Source of the DNA: Streptomyces sp. TS71-3
GTDB lineage: Bacteria; Actinomycetota; Actinomycetes; Streptomycetales; Streptomycetaceae
NCBI RefSeq assembly: GCF_018327685.1
Contig: NZ_BNEL01000003.1
Location: 3,162,001-3,226,000 of the forward strand
Direction: 5' to 3'
DNA length: 64,000 bases
Shown: positions 61,212 through 64,000 of the stretch, piece by piece
Position numbering within the stretch: position 1 is the stretch's first letter
How the letters are laid out: the number at the start of each line of letters is the position of its first letter
Made by a program: the position numbers and the translations under genes
The notes under the pieces: model-generated
Seen by the model: the letters and a program-made list of their open reading frames with translations, nothing else
What the model was told of the DNA's origin: nothing
Databases searched by the model: none

Positions 61212-62489
61212 GTGGCACGGAGAGCTGTCCGGGAATCCAGATGGGTGCGGTCCACCGCGGTCGCCCTTGCCGCGTGCGGTGTGCTCGTGGCGGGCGGGAT
61301 CGCGGGCACCGGGCCGGCGGTGGCCGCCTCGCAGGGGGCGAGCGCCACGCAGCCGGTGGCCGTCGCCACAGCCGAGGCGACCCCGGTCGCACCCGGTGTG
61401 ACCTACCAGAACGTCGACTTCACCGCGTCCCACGGCCGGATCGACGGCCACCTGGTCACCGTGGACCTGCGCAACCCGCATGTCTCCGTCGACCTGCTGC
61501 ACGGCACCTCGGTCACCGACCGCGAGCCCGTGTCCGCGCTCGCCGACGCGCAGCACGCGGTGGCCGGCGTGAACGGCGACTTCTTCAACATCTCCGAGAC
61601 CCACCCCGGCATCACGCCCACCGGCTCCTCCGACGGTCCCGCCATCGCCGGCGGACACCAGGTCAAGGCCGCCGTGCCGAACGGGCAGCGGTTCGGCCCC
61701 GGGCTGCCGCCCGGCACCTCCACCCGGGACGTCATCGGGGTCGGCTACGACCGCAAGGGACGCCTCGACACCCTCTCGCTCAAGGGAACGGTGCGCACCG
61801 GCTCCGCCACCCTGCCGCTGGGCGGCTTCAACCAGTACGCGCTGCCGGAGAACGGCGTCGGCGCCTACACCTCCGACTGGGGCAGCGTCTCCCGCGCCCG
61901 CTCCACCTGCGGCACGGACACCGTGCGCGAGGCGCCGTGCAGCACCGACACCTACGAGGTGACCGTGCGCGCCGGCCGCGTCGTGTCCGTCGCCGACACC
62001 CCCGGCTCCGGTCCCATCGCACCGGGGAGCACGGTCCTCGTCGGCCGCGAGAAGGGCGCCGACGAGCTGCGCGCCCTGACGCCGGGCGCGCGCGTACGGG
62101 TCTCCCACCACCTCGCCGGCGAGGGCCGCGTCCCGCTGCGGTTCGCGGTCGGCGGCTTCCCCGTGCTGCGGGACGGGAGCCCGCTGGCCGGGCTGAACAC
62201 CGTCACCGCCGCGACCCGCACGGCGGCCGGCGTCGGCTCGCACGGCCGGATGCTCTACCTGCTCGCCCTGGACGGCGACGCCGAGACCAGCGCGGGCCTC
62301 ACGATCGGCGAACTGGCCACGGCGATGAGGGGCTTCGGCGCCGACGACGCCGTCAACCTCGACGGGGGAGGCTCCACCACCCTCGTCACCCGCGACCCCG
62401 GAGCCGCCCAGGTGACGGTCCGCAACCACCCCGGCGGCGGGGCGGAGCGCCCCGTGCCCAACGGGATCGGCGTCTTCTCGCGGCGCTGA
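61212..62489 (+). CDS. Secreted phosphodiester glycosidase family protein (NAGPA-like)
   Basis: A 425-aa exported protein. Signal peptide to about AVAA-S (residue 39). The NAGPA domain has AGVNGDFFNISETHPGITPTG, FAVGGFPVLRDG and DDAVNLDGGGSTTLVTRDP, including the NLDGGGS signature that binds metal and substrate. Family members cleave GlcNAc-phosphodiesters or act on phosphorylated wall glycans. Two cysteines (ARSTCGTD and EAPCSTD) may form a disulfide. GTG 61212 follows a G-rich site (GGGGTGGGG). Single gene, with a strong terminator downstream. Confidence 0.9.
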   Translation: MARRAVRESRWVRSTAVALAACGVLVAGGIAGTGPAVAASQGASATQPVAVATAEATPVAPGVTYQNVDFTASHGRIDGHLVTVDLRNPHVSVDLLHGTSVTDREPVSALADAQHAVAGVNGDFFNISETHPGITPTGSSDGPAIAGGHQVKAAVPNGQRFGPGLPPGTSTRDVIGVGYDRKGRLDTLSLKGTVRTGSATLPLGGFNQYALPENGVGAYTSDWGSVSRARSTCGTDTVREAPCSTDTYEVTVRAGRVVSVADTPGSGPIAPGSTVLVGREKGADELRALTPGARVRVSHHLAGEGRVPLRFAVGGFPVLRDGSPLAGLNTVTAATRTAAGVGSHGRMLYLLALDGDAETSAGLTIGELATAMRGFGADDAVNLDGGGSTTLVTRDPGAAQVTVRNHPGGGAERPVPNGIGVFSRR

Positions 62490-62503
62490 CGCGGCAGAGA
62501 TGA

Positions 62504-62531
62504 GGGGCGGGCCGCGGATGCGGCCCGCCCC
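62504..62531. terminator. Bidirectional terminator between convergent genes
   Basis: A perfect 12-bp stem GGGGCGGGCCGC (62504-62515) with GCGGCCCGCCCC (62520-62531), loop GGAT. A second CCCGGG-type hairpin follows at about 62544-62571. It separates genes ending at 62489 and 62587. Confidence 0.85.
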
Positions 62532-62586
62532 CCGAGCCGGTCGCCCGGGCCCCTCGGTTCGGGGACCCGGGCCGCGGGACGGCGGA

Positions 62587-63501
62587 TCAGCGGAGCGAGA
62601 AGGCCGCCGACAGCTCCCGCCACTCGTCCAGGGGCAGGACCCCCTCGGGCGACCGCTCCGTGAGGACCTGGAGGGCGACGTGGTCGGCGCCCGCGGCGTG
62701 GAACTCCTCCACACGGGCCTGGATCTCCTCGATGCCGCCCAGGGCGAAGAGCGCGTCCAGCAGGCGGTTGCTGCCGCCGTTCTCGAAGTCGCCCTCCTCG
62801 AAGCCCAGCCGGAGCAGGTTGCTCGTGTAGTTGGGCAGCTGGAGGTACATCGCGAGGACGCCGCGGGCGATGGTGCGGGCCTTCTCCAGGTCGGGCTCCG
62901 GGACCACCTTGAGCTCGGGCGCCAGCAGCGGCTCGGGACCGAGCAGCTCCCGCGCCTGGCGCACGTGCTGGACGGTGATGAGGTACGGGTGGGCACCGCC
63001 GGCCCGCTCGGCGGAGAGCCTCAGCATCTTCGGCCCGAGCGCGGCGAGCACCCGGCGCTCCGCGGGCACGGGGCGTGCCGCCGCGTCCAGGGCGTCGAGG
63101 TACTCCACCATGCGCGAGTACGGCTTCGCGTAGTCGGGCGTCAGGGCGTCGTGGCTGACGCCGATGCCGAGGACGAAGCGGCCCGGTGCGCGCTCCTCGA
63201 TCTGGGCCGTCTGCGCCGCGACGTCCTCGGCGGTGTGCGACCAGATGCTGAGGATGCCAGTGGCGACGGTGATGCGGGGGGTGGCCTGCACGAGGTTCGC
63301 GGCGTCGGCCACCGAGGGACTCGCCCCGATCCACACGGTGCCGTACCCCAACTCGTCGAGGGCGGCCACCGCCTCGGTGACCTCGCCGCGGCGTGCCGGG
63401 TCGGCGTCCGCCGTGCGCAGCGCGGGGCTCCAGATGCCGATGCGGCCGAACAACTCAAGCTTGTCGGAACTCATGCCACCACCAGCGAACCCACCCGTCA
63501 C
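62587..63501 (-). CDS. LLM class F420-dependent oxidoreductase
   Basis: A 304-aa luciferase-fold protein of the F420-type subfamily (TIGR03620-like): GRIGIWSPALRTADADPARRGEVTEAVAALDELGYGTVWIGASPSVADAANLVQATPRITVATGILSIWSHTAEDVAAQTAQIEERAPGRFVLGIGVSHDAL. Start GTG 63501 is preferred because GAGGAGG lies 7 nt upstream; the ATG at 63474 (MSSDKLELFG) has no site of its own. It likely uses F420H2 or FMNH2. Substrate unknown; it stands alone. Confidence 0.88.
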   Translation of the reverse strand: MTGGFAGGGMSSDKLELFGRIGIWSPALRTADADPARRGEVTEAVAALDELGYGTVWIGASPSVADAANLVQATPRITVATGILSIWSHTAEDVAAQTAQIEERAPGRFVLGIGVSHDALTPDYAKPYSRMVEYLDALDAAARPVPAERRVLAALGPKMLRLSAERAGGAHPYLITVQHVRQARELLGPEPLLAPELKVVPEPDLEKARTIARGVLAMYLQLPNYTSNLLRLGFEEGDFENGGSNRLLDALFALGGIEEIQARVEEFHAAGADHVALQVLTERSPEGVLPLDEWRELSAAFSLR

Positions 63502-63666
63502 GATTATTCCTCCTCGGCGGTCCGCCGCCGGCAGGCGCCCGCGACGGCCGCCCCTCACCCTCGCGGATCCCTCGGCTCCGCCGAATCCGCACATGCCGGC
63601 GGGCCGGCCCGCGCCACCCGTTCGGCGGGCAGCGCGACCGTTCGGCAGGCCAACGGCGCCGATCCA

Positions 63667-64000
63667 CTACTGCGCCGTCGCCGCTGCCGCCTGCACCGCG
63701 GCGGACAGGTTCTCGATGTCGTACGAGCCGTGGTGCCTGCGCCCGTTGACGAAGAACGACGGCGTCCCCGACACCCCGCTCAGGTCGGCGGACTCCATGT
63801 CCTGCGCGATGCGCACCGCCCCGGACTTGCCGCGCAGGTCGCGGCGGAACCTCTCCGGGTCGAGCCCGATCTCCTCGGCGTAGCGCAGCAGATCCCGGCG
63901 GTCCAGCTCCCCCTGATGTTCGAGCAGCAGGGCGTGCATCTCCCAGAACGCGCCCTGCTCGGCGGCCGCCTCCGTGGCCTCCGCGGCCAGCCACGCGTGC
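63667..64000 (-). CDS. DsbA-like thioredoxin-fold protein (5' partial)
   Basis: The C-terminal 110 residues of a DsbA/FrnE-type protein, reading [59 protein letters not shown], then the cis-Pro loop [18 protein letters not shown]. The frame stays open to the window end, so the CxxC half is missing. It could be a stand-alone DsbA protein or the C-terminal domain of an NhaA-DsbA fusion, both common in Streptomyces. Confidence 0.8.
   Translation of the reverse strand, partial: HAWLAAEATEAAAEQGAFWEMHALLLEHQGELDRRDLLRYAEEIGLDPERFRRDLRGKSGAVRIAQDMESADLSGVSGTPSFFVNGRRHHGSYDIENLSAAVQAAAATAQ

Noticed and set aside
59646..62996. An 1116-codon - strand frame covering the cupin and glycosidase genes
   Set aside because: Only the TetR segment (59646-60296) is real. 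The remainder is antisense to genes with clear motifs.

Overview
The window is a stretch of a Streptomyces chromosome. Coding density is high, third-position GC is extreme, and GTG starts and 4-nt GTGA/ATGA gene overlaps are common. The gene content is typical of the genus: a type B succinate dehydrogenase, the ergothioneine cluster, ornithine-lipid genes, a class F sortase, SpoIIE-type phosphatases and an RmdA-like GGDEF/EAL protein. From memory, the order olsAB, sdhBAC, LysR, methyltransferase, rmdA next to the egt genes matches the SCO09xx region of S. coelicolor. I could not check this by alignment. I found no tRNA, rRNA, CRISPR array, prophage or transposase.

Layout. 1-6000 holds the end of a SpoIIE/ATPase regulator, an Fpg/Nei glycosylase, and a LytTR regulator followed by a tightly overlapping operon (DUF485 protein, sodium:solute symporter, LytS-type kinase). 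6142-12280 holds a hypothetical protein, an ECF sigma factor, a CapA-like lipoprotein, an amino-acid permease, a universal stress protein and a class F sortase. 12610-13915 holds two convergent, related surface proteins. 14661-22067 holds a methyltransferase/rmdA pair, a LysR regulator and sdhCAB. 22828-30217 holds olsBA, an LLM monooxygenase, dodecin and egtDCBA. 30416-35818 holds a MazF-like protein, a LacI regulator, a thioredoxin with a sigma-R-type promoter, a flavoprotein disulfide reductase and an MFS transporter. 35825-43901 is a sugar-utilisation locus: a four-gene GH2/ABC importer operon, a LacI regulator and a secreted GH43, with two identical operators. The rest is mostly single genes: pirin, SMI1/KNR4, nitrobindin-like, BNR-repeat protein, DUF1028, SpoIIE phosphatase, pullulanase, amidohydrolase, L,D-transpeptidase, a two-component pair, TetR/cupin, phosphodiester glycosidase, F420-type LLM protein and a partial DsbA-like protein.

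The non-coding DNA is informative. Two intergenic regions (about 7433-7930 and 22161-22640) are arrays of a ~77-bp unit carrying the core GCGCAGTTCCCCGCGCCCCT. In both, the units reverse orientation partway through, so each array is a large nested inverted repeat. A different small palindromic element appears to sit in frame inside two conserved genes (fpg at ~1186-1240 and an LLM monooxygenase at ~25061-25117). Many genes start 6-8 nt after a TANNNT hexamer without a Shine-Dalgarno, so leaderless transcription is frequent here. Strong hairpins separate most of the convergent pairs.

Genes that appear to work together: the LytTR/LytS/symporter module senses and imports an organic acid; the LacI regulon imports and cleaves an arabinan- or galactan-type glycan; egtA-D make hercynyl-cysteine sulfoxide, with no egtE present; olsBA make ornithine lipids and lie behind a PHO-box-like repeat.
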